From: Scilla litardierei
Lineage: Eukaryota; Streptophyta; Magnoliopsida; Asparagales; Asparagaceae
Direction: 5' to 3'
Length of the DNA: 64,000 nucleotides
Assembly (NCBI GenBank): GCA_030789695.1
Contig: CM061138.1
Location: 15,200,214-15,264,213, forward strand
Part shown: piece by piece, positions 53,401 to 64,000 of the stretch
Numbering within the stretch: the stretch's first letter is position 1
How the letters are laid out: every line of letters begins with the position of its first letter
Notes under the pieces: generated by a model
What the model saw: the letters and a program-made list of their open reading frames with translations, nothing else
What the model was told of the DNA's origin: nothing
Databases searched by the model: none
Made by a program: the position numbers and the translations under genes

Positions 53401-54044
53401 TACCACACATGTTCTCTGTGCAACCCATTTAAAAATATAAATAATAACTAAAGTTATTACATCCCAATCTACAATTAAAATTCTCAATCTACAATTAAAA
53501 TTCTCTCCAAACATAGAAGTACATTATTATAACCGAAAATAATGAAAATAAGGGCTCCAAGACCGCTACAAAAATAGGTCCAAACTATAAAGAAGCTACT
53601 AATCAAAAATATAAAAGAAACTAGCTAAACCTAATCCTAAAGAAAGATATGAACCACTTCGTCTACCTGATCAAAGGGCTCGCTCTCAAAATACATGTTC
53701 TCTGAATTTGACCGACATTCACAAAAACAAAACCACATGAATGACAGCGAGATTATATGTAGGTCCCCAAAGAAAAAAAAAATCAAGCGATGTATACAAA
53801 GGGTGAAAAGAAAACATATATGAACAAAACATGCGGCAACTAAATGGCGGTGTAGTGAATCAACTGTGTACATCAATATAATGCAAAATCTACTAATGTC
53901 ACTAATGTATGATGGGAAGTATAGCATAGTGATCAAGCTAAGTATGTGCCTGATGACCAAGGGTGCGATATAAAATTTGGGTGTTATGTCCTCTCGGAAG
54001 AGCGATCAATATGAACCAATAATCTTCCCGCACGGTGTAGCCAC
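50421..54044. other. Intergenic; no gene recognised
   Basis: AT-rich. Two related segments (about 51905-51990 and 53222-53350) share aaaatggctaacaaggtttt, cacttcccaca and tgtttaaatcaaaatga, separated by different insertions. They are probably two fragments of one repeat. A short ccccccc run occurs near 52318. Confidence 0.45.
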
Positions 54045-54049
54045 TGGTC

Positions 54050-55919
54050 TGTAAGGACCGAATACCTTGCAATACTAAACAACACACACTAGATATGGGA
54101 TGAATAGTGTAATGACAATAATTGTGCAATTAAAAATTAAATTTGCAAATGTGAATTATAAGTGCAAGAGGAGATTAATCAACACAAATAAACAAACGCA
54201 AACACAGTATTTATCTTGTTTCTCCAAAGTTGGGTACATCTAGCCACACCCCAATATCCGCTATAATCCTACACAAGGTATTAAATACAACTCCCTACAC
54301 AAGGGATTTGCCCTACACAAAGACTCACACAAACCCTACACAAGGGTTAGTCCTCTACACAAGGACTCAACCTCTCACAAAGAGAGACGCTAACTCTCAC
54401 AAAGAGAGTTAGGTCTTAACAAAAGATGAAACAAAGTAACACTTAACTATGCCTTGAAATGATCTTACCAATGTGTAGATGAAGGCATACATGTGTAAAA
54501 GCCAAGTGCTTGAGATGAGGCTTTGATTGCACTTGTTGATCTTTCTCTTTTCTAGCAATGAACCCTAATACTTCTCAATTGAGTGTAAGAATGAAGAGAA
54601 GAAAGATGTTCTCCAAGAAAGGAATGAGATTGAAATCCCTTGGAGAAATTCTCTAGAGCTTAGATGCTATAGCATAAAAATGAAGCTCTAATGAAGGAAA
54701 TGACGGAGGAGATGCTTGATGAAGAAATTATATGATCTTCAAAGTTTTCCAAGAGTTCTAAATGAACTAAGCACTATCATATATATATGGACCTAAATCA
54801 GCCGAAGAAAAGCCAAGAATCCAAGCCAAAAGACCGAAAAACTAAGAATCCCAACGGCTATAAACGGGCAAAAACACAACTGGCCCAGGCGCCTGATGAA
54901 GGTTTAACATGCCCCTTGGTAATGGTCAACATGGGACTGATGAAGAGAGATCAGGCCCCTGTGCAGCTAAAAAACAGCAGGCTGAAATTCTGGATACATC
55001 TTCACTAAAACAGCTATATCTTCCACTACAGATATCTGAATGGAGTGATTCAAGTTGGGTTGTAAAGCTTAGTAAGTTAGCTAACTAATGCAAGTGGTTT
55101 GGATGAAAAGTTCCAACTACAGAAAAACCGATTGTATTTTGAAGACAGAGTGGTCTGAAAAATCAGAAACATCAGGCTGATTTTCAGGAGAGTTGATCAC
55201 TAAAACAATCATATCTGCCACTACAGATATCGGAATTGAGTGATTCAAGTTGGGTTGGAAAGCTTAGAAAGCTAGCTAACTATTGCAGGTGGTTTGGATG
55301 AAAAATTCCAACTACAGAAAAATGGCCTAAGTTTGAAGGCAGACTGGTCTAAAAAGCAAGCAATCAGCTCTCGGGTAAACAGGGCAGGTGCCTGTAGAAT
55401 GATGACCATGCCCCTGATAACTACATAGGCGCCTGTACTTTCTACATCAGGCCCATGTCTTGCATCCAAAATGTCCACTAAGGGTTTTGACCATATGAAC
55501 CTATTGGGATGTGTTCTAGGTTGATCCTATGGTTCATTAAGATGGTTTATGATGTGTGCATGTGTGTATGACCATCTAATCAAGGCAACCTAACTCACAC
55601 AAAGAAGTAAAAGACATAAATGTAAATATTACATTGATTACATTCATTTACTTCTAAGTGCAATACTCTTCAAGCTTGAGTAGACTTGATTCTCCCCATC
55701 ATCTTCCAAGCTTTGTCACCTCTTGATGAGCTTCCTTTCATCAAGCTCCAAGCCGTGTCAATTCTCCTCTTGATGTCCATCCTTTCACCAAGCTTTTAGT
55801 CTCCAAAATGCTATTCTTCAATTGTTAAACATGAAAATAAAACATTGAGAGCCATTAACGACAATATAATGTTGTGATCATCATCAAAACTATATTGGTC
55901 TAAAAGCCAATACTTAACA
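54050..55919 (-). repeat. 3' LTR of element E
   Basis: Contains a cluster of tacacaagg words (about 54268-54365) and two related segments with cactacagatat followed by gattcaagttgggttg (about 55024 and 55217). These are internal duplications shared with the other LTR. Confidence 0.88.
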
Positions 55920-56746
55920 TTCTCTCCCTTTTGAGGGTGACACATTATGTAAAAGATAAATAAATAAAGCACAATACTAATGAGTTCCCCTGACTTATAT
56001 GCACCAATTGTAAATAATAAACCAATAAATCTTCAAATCAATTGTGACATATAATAGGCAAACTGACATAAACCATATCTCTCCCCATATGACTTACATA
56101 ATACACATCTCTCTCCCCCATTGTCATTATCAAAAAGATGGACACAATATACAAGAAACAACTCTTGTCATTGATTCCCATGAAAAATGTGCAAAAGTCA
56201 ATAGATTAAGAGATATTTGATACCTAATATGAAATCTTAAGTGTGTATCAATTACTATCATATGCTCACCCTAGATCATAGAAAAGGTCAAAATGTTGAC
56301 TTCTATGATCTAATAAAAATTAATTGGAGCCATGGGCCGAAATTGTATCAATGCATTAATATAGAAAGATCAAGCTTCATTGATACAAATGATATTGTCA
56401 AGAGAAAATATAGCATATACAATGTTGGCAACATCAATGGATTGAGTTTGATACCACAATAACCAATTGTAGATAATGATTTCAAAAATAACCCAAAATG
56501 AGAGTTAAAATATGTTTTAAAATAATTTTAAACATACATAACATACTAACTCACTCATTGTCATACACATGGATCAACAAATGCATGTATGACAATGAAA
56601 TCCACAAGGTCCTATTTTCATGGAAAAAAATAGTTTGAAAATATTTTCAAAATCAAAATCATGAAAAATCACACACAATCAATGAATATGCTAAGATATA
56701 GAAATATAAGCATAAGACCCGTGCAATATGTACATATGTGAGAGAC

Positions 56747-57388
56747 CTATACATTAGGGAACCAAACTCGAGATGAGTTTGATTTCCTAACATAATCACA
56801 TGAGGAGATCACATCCCTAACTAAAGAGTTGATATAACTATCCCTCTCTTGCACACTAACCTTAGTGGGAATCCAAAGACTTAAGGATTTCCTAGCCAAT
56901 GGTTTTGCCTTTGCAAGAGGGATGGATGTGACATGCATAGGTGAAAGAAAATTTTTCTTCTCCCTCATCACCTTGTGATTTTCATGCTTCTTGTTATGGT
57001 TATTATTGTACAAGAATGCATGGTGGTTCTTATTAAGTGCTTTAACAATAAGTCTTGATTTTGCACCAAAAGAATAAATAGAGGTGTATTTGGGTACCAC
57101 ATTTGGAATATAACCCAATCATCCTCTGTGATTTGACGGATGTTGTTTTTCCAACAAGTCGTGGAGTGAACCGCTAGAATGCACAAAGCTTATGAGCTTT
57201 TGTGATTCCTCTTCGCATTTCAATATTAGTTGTTGAATGCAAGAATCTAAGTTAAGGTTTTGAGCTATCAAATTTTCATTAGTGGTGCTCAATTCCTTAA
57301 CTTGTGAAAGAAGTGTGTCTCTCACACTTGTGTCAACAACATGCGAAGCATTAACATTTACACTAGTATATTCTAATTCATGCAACAT
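56747..57388 (-). pseudogene. Element E gag-pol linker remnant
   Basis: A coiled-coil-like stretch (VKELSTTNENLIAQNLNLDS), then after a TGA the LGYIPN block that in Sireviruses lies between gag and protease, and on to ...SRVWFPNV and a stop. It is frameshifted relative to the gag ORF and carries one internal TGA. No protease motif follows. Confidence 0.65.
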
Positions 57389-57407
57389 ACTCTTAGCAAC
57401 ATTAAAT

Positions 57408-58730
57408 TTAGATTTTTAATTTAGAGTAAGCATCGATGCAATTACTTACCCCTTTGGAGAGATCCTCATTGCGATATTCAAGCTTATCATATGATAGCTT
57501 TGGCTCCTCCACATCTTCATCATCCTCATTTTTGCACTCCTCGCTAGAGCTTGATGAAGAATCTTCCTCAATAGTCATGAAGCAACCTTCTTCATTGGAG
57601 TTGAGAATTTCTTCCTCTTCATCTCTACTTGTAGAGAAGTCATCGAATGCCGTGAAGCACATGTGAGCCTCTTCCTTGTGGTCGTCTTCATCATCATTTG
57701 ATGAGTCCTCACTTGAGTCATCAAACGTGCCAACAAGACCCTTCTTCTTGTTCTTGTATTTGGACTTCCATTTCCAAAATTTCTTTCCGTTCACTTTGTA
57801 AGATTCTTTGGAGGGTTTGGAAGGGCATTCGGTAGAAATATGACTTTTACCTCTGCAATTGAAACAAGTAAGAGTCTTGTTAGAATTAGAGACAAACTTT
57901 GACGAAGACTTACATTGCTTGTCCTTTAAGAACGCTTTGAGTTGCTTAGCAAGCTCCATGATATCATCATCATTAGCATCATCCTCTCCATCTTCTTCAC
58001 TTGAGGCTTCTTGATGGAATTTCTTTCTCCATTTGATTGGCTCATTTGCGGCATCAAATGCAATCCCCTTTGGCTTCTCCGGCTTGGATGGTTGAACCTC
58101 TTTCATATGTAGACGATTCACTTCATATACCATGAGATTCCCAATGCACTCCTCAACGGTGTATTTGGTCATGTCGTTCGACTCCACAATACCGTTGGCC
58201 TTTGACTCCCATTGAGGTGTAAGAGAGTCAAGGAGCTTCTCCACTCGATCCTCTTGAGAAATCACCTTCCCAAGTCCTTCCAAAGCATTCACGATTTCTG
58301 TGCACCTTGTGAACATGTCCGAGATGCTCTTTCCTTCCTGTATCTTAAACAATTCATATTTAGATCTAAACACACTTCGTTTAGATTTCTTTACCTTTGA
58401 AGACCCTTCATGAGTAATCTCCAAGGTATGCCAAATCTCGTTGGCCGATTTGCACATGGAGATGCAATCGAACTTATTGTAGTTGATGGCACAATGGAAT
58501 GCATTCATTGCCCTCGCATTTGACTTAATCAAATCCTTCTCCGCATTTATCCTTGTAGCCGCGAGTGTAGTAGGCTTCACAAAAGAAGACTCTGTGACAT
58601 TCCATAGGTCTTGACCCTCCAAGTAGATCATCATCTTGATCTTCCAACTTGGGTATTTCGTTCCGTTGAAGAGCGGGGGTCGAACGGTTGATAGACCTTC
58701 TTGTGACAATGATGAAGCGTTGAATGCCAT
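57408..58730 (-). CDS. Gag of element E (440 aa)
   Basis: Intact - strand frame starting MAFNASSLSQEGLSTVRPP, 37 nt after the LTR. The N-terminal block RPPLFNGTKYPSWKIKMMIY is the copia gag start (DUF4219-like). NEIWHTLEITHEGSSKVKKS and SISDMFTRCTEIVNALEGLG belong to the UBN2/gag-polypeptide domain (about 60-210). A zinc knuckle C-x2-C-x4-H-x4-C (CFNCRGKSHISTEC, about 289-302) should bind element RNA. The C-terminal third is Ser/Asp/Glu-rich, as in Sirevirus Gag. The frame ends at a stop before the linker. It could be a functional particle protein, but its enzymes must come from elsewhere. Confidence 0.88.
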   Translation of the reverse strand: MAFNASSLSQEGLSTVRPPLFNGTKYPSWKIKMMIYLEGQDLWNVTESSFVKPTTLAATRINAEKDLIKSNARAMNAFHCAINYNKFDCISMCKSANEIWHTLEITHEGSSKVKKSKRSVFRSKYELFKIQEGKSISDMFTRCTEIVNALEGLGKVISQEDRVEKLLDSLTPQWESKANGIVESNDMTKYTVEECIGNLMVYEVNRLHMKEVQPSKPEKPKGIAFDAANEPIKWRKKFHQEASSEEDGEDDANDDDIMELAKQLKAFLKDKQCKSSSKFVSNSNKTLTCFNCRGKSHISTECPSKPSKESYKVNGKKFWKWKSKYKNKKKGLVGTFDDSSEDSSNDDEDDHKEEAHMCFTAFDDFSTSRDEEEEILNSNEEGCFMTIEEDSSSSSSEECKNEDDEDVEEPKLSYDKLEYRNEDLSKGVSNCIDAYSKLKI

Positions 58731-58749
58731 AGTTATTAGAATGCTTCAA

Positions 58750-58767
58750 CCTCGCTTAGATACCAAT
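58750..58767 (-). other. Primer binding site of element E
   Basis: The - strand reads ATTGGTATCTAAGCGAGG directly after the LTR end. It is a variant of the TGGTATCAGAGC initiator tRNA-Met site. Confidence 0.8.
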
Positions 58768-60654
58768 TGTAAGGACAGTCTACCTTGTAATACTAAACAA
58801 CACACACTAGAGGATGAATAGTGTAATGGCAATAATTGTGCAATTAAAAATTAAATTTGCAAATGCGGAATTATAAGTGTAAGAGGAGATTAATCAACAC
58901 AAATAAACAAACGCAAACACAAAGGATTTACCCAAGTTCTCCAAAGTTGGGTATATCCAGCCACACCCCAATATCGGCTATAATCCTACACAAGGTAGTA
59001 CACAAGGTAGTGAATACAACTCCCTACACAAGAGACACCCTACACAAGGGATTTGCCCTACACAAGAACTCACACAAACACTAAACACGGGTTAGTCCTA
59101 CACAAGGACTCAAGCTCCCACAAAGGAAGAAGCTAACTCTCACAAAGAGTGTTAGGGTTTCACAAAAGATGAAACAAAGTAACACTTAACTATGCCTTGA
59201 AATGATCTTACCAAAGTGTAGATGAAGGCATGCAAGTGTAAAAGCCAAGTGCTTGAGGTGAGGCTTTGATTACACTTGTTGATATTTCTCTCTTATAGGA
59301 ATGAACCCTAACACTTCTCAATTGAGTGTAAGAATGAAGAGAAGAAAGATGTTCTCCAAGAAAGCAATGAGATTGAAATCCATTGGAGAAATTACCAAGA
59401 GCTTAGATGCTATAGCATAAGAATGAAGCTCTAATGAAAGGAAGGAGGAGATGCTTGATGAAGAACTAATATAATCTTCAAAGTTTTCCCAGAGTTCTAA
59501 ATGAACTAAGCACTATCCTATATATAGGGATCCAAAACAACCCAAGAAAAGCCAAGAATCCAAGCCAATAGACCAAAAAACTAAGAATCCCAACGGCTAT
59601 AAACGGGCAAAAACACAGCTGGACTAGGCGCCTGATGAAGATTTAACAGGCTCCTTGGTAATGGCCAACATGCGACTGATGAAGAGAGATCAGGCCCCTG
59701 TGCAGCTAAAAATTAGCAGGCTGAAATTTTGAATACATCCACTAAAACAGTTATATCTATCACTACAGATATCAGAATGGAGCGATTCAAGTTGGATTAT
59801 AAAGCTTAGTAAGTTAGCTAACCAATGCAAGTGATTTGGATGAAAAATTCCAATTACAGAAAAACTGATTGCATTTTGAAGGTAGGATGGTCTGAAAAAT
59901 CAGAAACAGCAATCTGGTTTTCAGGAGAGCTGATCACTAATTCCGATATCTGCCACTACAGACATCGGAATTGAGTGATTCAAGTTGGGTTGGAAAGCTT
60001 AGGAAGTTAGCTAACTATTGCAAGGTGGTTTGGATGAAAAATTCCAACTACATGAAAACTGGACTCAGTTTGAAGGCAGACTGGTCTATAAAAAGCAAGC
60101 AATCAGCTCTCGTGTAAACAGGACAGGCGCCTGTAAAAGGATGACCAGGCCCCTGATGACCACATAGGCGCATGTACTTTCTACATCAGGCCCTTGTCTT
60201 GCACTCAAAATGTCCACTAATGGTTTTGACCATATGAACCTATTGGGATGTATTCTAAGTTGTTCCTATGGTTCACTAAGATAGGTTATGATGCGTGCAT
60301 GTGTATATGACCATCAAATCAAGGCAACCTAACTCACACCAAGAAGTAAAAGACATAAATGTAAATATTACATAGATTACATTCATTTACTTCTAAGTGC
60401 AATACTCTTCAAGCTTGAGTAGACTTGATTCTCCCCATCATCTTCCAAGCTTTGACACCTCTTGATTAGCTTTCTTTCATCAAAGCTCCAAGCTACGACA
60501 ATTCTCCTCTTGATGTCCATACTTTCACCAAGTTTTGTCTCCAAAATGTTATTCTTCATTGTTAAACAAGAGACTAAAATATTAAGAGTCATTAGCAACA
60601 TAATGTTGTGATCATCATCAAAACTATATTGGTCTAAAAACCCAATACCTAACA
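58768..60654 (-). repeat. 5' LTR of element E
   Basis: About 1887 bp, 17 bp longer than its partner because of small indels. Same tacacaagg cluster (about 58985-59110). Confidence 0.88.
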
Positions 60655-60659
60655 TGGTA

Positions 60660-61915
60660 TACATTCGTGAGTCAACATTTCCCACGAAACCAGGGTCCGA
60701 ACTGATACCGTGGGTCCTACCTTTTTCTAGTTGCAACCCGGGCAACAACGGTTGGTCCTGATGAATCAATAATGTCCATCAAATACTTCCCACACCCATC
60801 ACTGGGTACGGTCATAGAGGGGCTCCTCGTCGCTCCTGCTCCCTCGTGATAACGAGTTACCCCAAACCACGTGTCATGAATCTCAATTTACAATAGTTTC
60901 AAAAACATATGATTTCACATCTAAACATTATTCTTTTGTTTTGATTAATTATTCCAATTTTAATTTTAATCAAGTAATAAGTATTAACTCATGAAAAGAT
61001 AACAAAGCCCAAAAGCAAGTCTATTATCTCATGTAAAATTAGTCCCGAGATCAACTAATATGTAACATCCAATCTTGCAAGAAGTTTGTGCAGAAAACAG
61101 ATCATATGTAGAAAACAGAATGGCAGATACACGTCCATAACAGCACAATATCAGCAACACTGAGCCTCAAAGAGGATCAACATGGGTCAATAAACGAACC
61201 CAATAAACAGCCTGTCGGCTGTATGGTAGAAAACACAACAGCCTCGGGGCTGCAGGGAAGAAAATGCAGCATCCGAAGCTGCCAGAAAACAGAACACAGC
61301 AGCCATGAGGCTGCAGGGGCAGATACACAGCAGCTTGGCCATCAACACAGCAGCCTACGGCTGCAAGGGGGCGGACAACAGCCGATGCTGCAAGGGCAAC
61401 ACCACTACCAGCAGCAGGGGCTGCAGGGGGGCAGCGGCGAAATGACCTGGGGGGATGCTGCAAGGGCAACACCACTGCCAGCAGCAAGGGCTGCAGGGGG
61501 GCAGTGGCGAAATGACCCGGGGGAGGCAAATGGGAAGGTCGTGAGGCCTAAGGGACATCCATACAGCCAAAAAACAGAGCCAGGGAGCACACCATTGTAG
61601 GGAACAAGTAGTGGAAGAAAATCATCATAAAACCAACGAAATTAAACCCAACAACCACCACAAAGGTAACTACTTTTAACACTGCAACATCATATATACA
61701 AAATTTCTATCAAATTAATTAAAACTGAAATAAAAATTAAAGAAACTAAAATTTTAGTTAAGGAAACATACTGAACCTACTTGATTATCGCGGTTAGTCC
61801 TCTGCTTCTCATCATCCTCTTTGAAAAAGGCTGATGGGATTGGAGGTGGAGTGCGAGCCGACAGCGGCTAGGTAAGGGGGAGATATAACATAGGCTTTTG
61901 GGATTATGTTAGGGT
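60660..61915. repeat. Transposon debris with CAGCC/GGCTG hairpins and a 70-bp tandem duplication
   Basis: No gene. A 70-bp unit (gatgctgcaagggcaacacc...) occurs twice at about 61384-61453 and 61454-61523. Upstream, small hairpins cagcctcggggctg, cagccatgaggctg and cagcctacggctg recur every 50-65 bp. The setting next to element E suggests an older LTR that E inserted into; this is an inference. Confidence 0.5.
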
Positions 61916-61932
61916 TATTATATATATATATA

Positions 61933-62761
61933 CTAGTCATTACCCGTGCCCATAGGGCACGGTTTATTTAATGGCTGAGTTTTTATCCCCCACAAATTTC
62001 AAGTTCCCCAAAATTTCAAGTTTTCCCCACAAAATTTCAAGTTTCCCCCCAAATTTAAGTTTTCCCCCAAAATTTAAGTCCCCCCAAAATTGTCATTACC
62101 ACCAAGGACAAACTTGCCACGTAGGACAAAGCTTTGTCCTAGTGGGATAAGATTCAAAATCTTCATAGAACTGGAAAAAAAATGGCCGGAAGGGGTGAGA
62201 ATAAAAAGTGTGGGTGTGTGTGTGGGGAGGGTCCATAGGCAAAAATACAAAAACCGGGGTTGTATGTGCAAAATTCCCAACCTCCTCTTTTATCCCTCAA
62301 AATCTCATCTCTTATATTTTCTCTTATTCAATTTCCCTATTTTATATAATAGATATCCAAATTCTCTTATCCAATTTCTCATGTCCAAATTCTCTTATCA
62401 ATTTCTCTTGATAACATCCGTCTTTTATATAATAGATATCCCTTATCCAATTTCTCTTGTCCAATATCTCTTATACAATTTCTCTTGATAACATCTCTCG
62501 TTTGTAATATAGATATCTCTTATCCAATTTCTCTTGATAACATCACTCTTATCCAATTTCTATTGTCCAATATCTCTTATTCAATTTCTCTTGATAACAT
62601 CCCTCTTTTATAATATAGATATCTCTTATCCAATTTATCTTTTCCAATATCTCTAATCCAATATCTCTTGATAACATCCCTCTTTTATAATATAGATATC
62701 TCTTATCCAATTTCTCATGTCCAATATCTCTTATCCAATTTCTTTGATAACATCCCTCTTT

Positions 62762-62767
<6 letters not shown>
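61933..62767 (-). mobile_element. Helitron 1 (non-autonomous)
   Basis: On the - strand the 3' end reads a perfect 8-bp hairpin CCGTGCCC-TAT-GGGCACGG (61944-61962), then GTAATGACTAG, with host T next. This is the CTRR end and subterminal hairpin typical of Helitrons. The 5' end is obscured because its TCTATTATATAAAAGAGGG-type terminus is repeated about six times (62325-62767). No Rep/helicase coding region. Confidence 0.75.
62325..62766. repeat. Tandem array of Helitron 5' ends
   Basis: Units of about 75-100 bp made of tcttatccaatttctcttga, taacatccctctttt and atatagatatc. The unit's right edge is the reverse complement of the Helitron 5' terminus seen at 63731. About six copies, diverged and partly truncated. 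Confidence 0.75.

Positions 62768-62800
<33 letters not shown>
62766..62800. repeat. (TA)n microsatellite
   Basis: About 17 TA dinucleotides, between the Helitron 1 array and the long inverted-repeat element. Confidence 0.9.
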
Positions 62801-62801
<1 letters not shown>

Positions 62802-63194
62802 GAAAAAGGGATCTACGGTGCCTCCTTAGATTAAATCTAAGGAGGCGCCCCCATTTTACTCCATTTTCCACAAATTTTTTGAATTTTTTTCATGAAATTG
62901 TTGTTCACATCATGGATGATCAACACACCAAATTTCAAGGTATTCCAATACTTTTTGAGCCTCCATCTACCCCTTGCAACTTCAACGGTCTAAAAACGTG
63001 CTGAAAACCCCATGAAGTTGCAAGGGATAGATGAGGACTCAAAAGATATTAGAATCTCTTGAAATTTGGTATGTTGATCATCCATGAGGTGAACAACAAA
63101 CTCACGAAAAAAAATCAAAAAAATGTGGGAGATGGTTGGAAATGTGGGCGCCTCCGTAGATTGAATCTAAGGAGGCACCTTAGGATCCTTTTAC
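62802..63194. mobile_element. Long inverted-repeat (foldback) element
   Basis: Almost the whole 390 bp is two arms of about 190 bp. aggtgcctccttagatt, gttgttcac, catggatgatcaaca, ccaaatttcaag and cccttgcaacttca in the left arm recur as reverse complements in the right arm, with a tiny loop near 63000. The transcript would be a near-perfect hairpin. A 17-bp tail motif (agattAAATCTaaggagg) is itself palindromic. Sits between TA-rich flanks; target duplication not resolvable. Confidence 0.85.
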
Positions 63195-63204
63195 CATATA
63201 TATA

Positions 63205-63731
63205 CTAGTCATTACATGTGCACATAGGGCACGGTTTTTTTAATGGCTGAGTCCCCCCCAATTTCAAGTTCCCCCAAATTTCAACTTTTCCCACAAAATT
63301 TCAAGTTTCCCCCAAATTTAAGTTTTCCCCCATAATTTAAGTCCCCCCAAAATTGTCATTGCTACCTAGGACAAACTTGCCACGTAGGATAAGATTCAAA
63401 ATCTTCAAAGGGCTGGAAAAAATGGTCGGAAGGGAGGAGAGTAAAAAGTGTGTGTGTTTATATAATAGATATCCAAATTCGCTTATCCAATTTCTCATGT
63501 CCAAATTCTCTTATCAAATTTCTCTTCATAACATCCCTCTTTTATATAATAGATTATCTTATCCAATTTCTCATGTCCAAATTCTCTTATCCAAATTCTC
63601 TTGTCCAAATTCTCTTATCCAATAACATCCCTCTTTTATATAATAGATATCCAAATTCTCTTATCCAAATTCTCATGTCCAAATTCTCTTATCCAATTTC
63701 TCTTGATAACATCCCTCTTTTATATAATAGA
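63205..63731 (-). mobile_element. Helitron 2 (non-autonomous)
   Basis: The - strand runs from TCTATTATATAAAAGAGGG (from 63731, host A before it) to ...TAATGACTAG at 63205 (host T after it), so the A|T insertion signature is present. Its body shares gggcacggtttttttaatgg, the cccccaaatttaag runs and gccacgtaggataag with Helitron 1. The subterminal hairpin is degraded. Four copies of the 5' end unit lie at 63455-63731. It is 527 bp with no coding region. Confidence 0.75.
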
Positions 63732-64000
63732 TATATATAATACATTTGAGGGATATTTTGAATTGTTTTGCTGACTAGGACAAGCTGATTAGGACAAAAT
63801 TGTTAATAGAAAGATGGCTGAGATTTAATCTTGAGAAATCAATGGTTGAGATGAGATTTTGTGGAAAAATTTTAGGGGAAAAACTTTATACTAAGGGAAA
63901 CACTTTATATTGTTTATAAATAAAAAATGTTAAAGAATTTGAATAGCAGAGTGCACTCTACGTTTAATGCATTTGTGCTTAATGCACTTAAGCACGGACT
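63732..64000. other. AT-rich end of window
   Basis: No feature recognised. A ctaggacaagctgattaggacaaa run near 63775 echoes the gtaggacaaa word of the Helitron body. Confidence 0.4.

Larger units (their letters stand above)
54050..60654 (-). mobile_element. Element E: Sirevirus-type copia element retaining gag only
   Basis: Two LTRs of about 1.87 and 1.89 kb (tgtaagga...taaca on the + strand), flanked by tggtc / tggta (4/5 duplication). On the - strand the primer site ATTGGTATCTAAGCGAGG follows the LTR end at 58768, and AAAAGGGAGAGAA precedes the other LTR at 55919. The element therefore reads 60654 to 54050. The 2.85-kb interior holds an intact gag and a broken linker region, then about 0.8 kb of non-coding AT-rich DNA. 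Protease, integrase, RT and RNase H are absent. The LTRs differ by numerous substitutions and indels, so it is older than elements B and C. Confidence 0.88.

Overview
This is nuclear DNA from a flowering plant. The evidence is two plant genes with long GT-AG introns, plant LTR retrotransposons of both superfamilies (Ty3/gypsy chromovirus and Tat/Ogre-type, Ty1/copia Sirevirus-type), Helitrons and hAT-type miniature elements. I cannot name the species. No tRNA, rRNA, CRISPR or prokaryotic operon structure was seen. All sequence comparisons were made by eye within the window.

Two host genes are well supported. The first is a group A bZIP transcription factor (G-box-binding factor 4 / ABI5-like) on the + strand. 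Its four exons lie at 23034-23498, 26988-27059, 27655-27684 and 44353-44433. The last intron is 16.7 kb long and is packed with transposable elements. The second is an intact single-exon ROH1/BYPASS1-like gene (DUF793) on the - strand at 46611-47771, convergent with the bZIP gene. ACGTG-core G-box/ABRE motifs, the class bound by group A bZIPs, lie 213-301 bp upstream of the ROH1 start codon. A possible first exon of an unrecognised gene lies at 4773-4884 (-).

Layout. 1-4700 holds decayed copia debris (gag, primer site, LTR) with a 287-bp tandem duplication. 7975-13841 is a broken copia element on the - strand, split by a 3.1-kb solo LTR (10110-13230, TSD tccat). 13898-21504 is a non-autonomous Tat/Ogre-type LARD with 1138-bp LTRs, TSD actcc, and about 25 copies of an 81-bp minisatellite. 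23034-44433 is the bZIP gene. Its intron 3 contains: a chromovirus (A, 27750-36823, TSD ctttt), into which a very young gag-only element (B, 33008-35618) and a hAT-type MITE (35726-36345) have inserted; a Sirevirus-like solo LTR (about 36925-38419); a second hAT-type MITE (38694-39279); a 1.6-kb non-autonomous LTR element (C, 41174-42818); and a foldback element (about 42927-43493). 46611-47771 is ROH1. 54050-60654 is a Sirevirus-type element (E, - strand) that keeps gag but has lost pol. 61933-63731 holds two Helitrons with reiterated 5' ends and a long inverted-repeat element between them.

The most notable biology is the number of LTR elements without pol. B and E keep only Gag, C encodes an unfamiliar low-complexity protein, and F has no recognisable protein. 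A, B and C share a primer site and a nearly identical block before the 3' LTR, which suggests they use common retrotransposition machinery. The order of LTR divergence (B < C < F < E < A, by eye) suggests successive waves of insertion into and around the bZIP gene.
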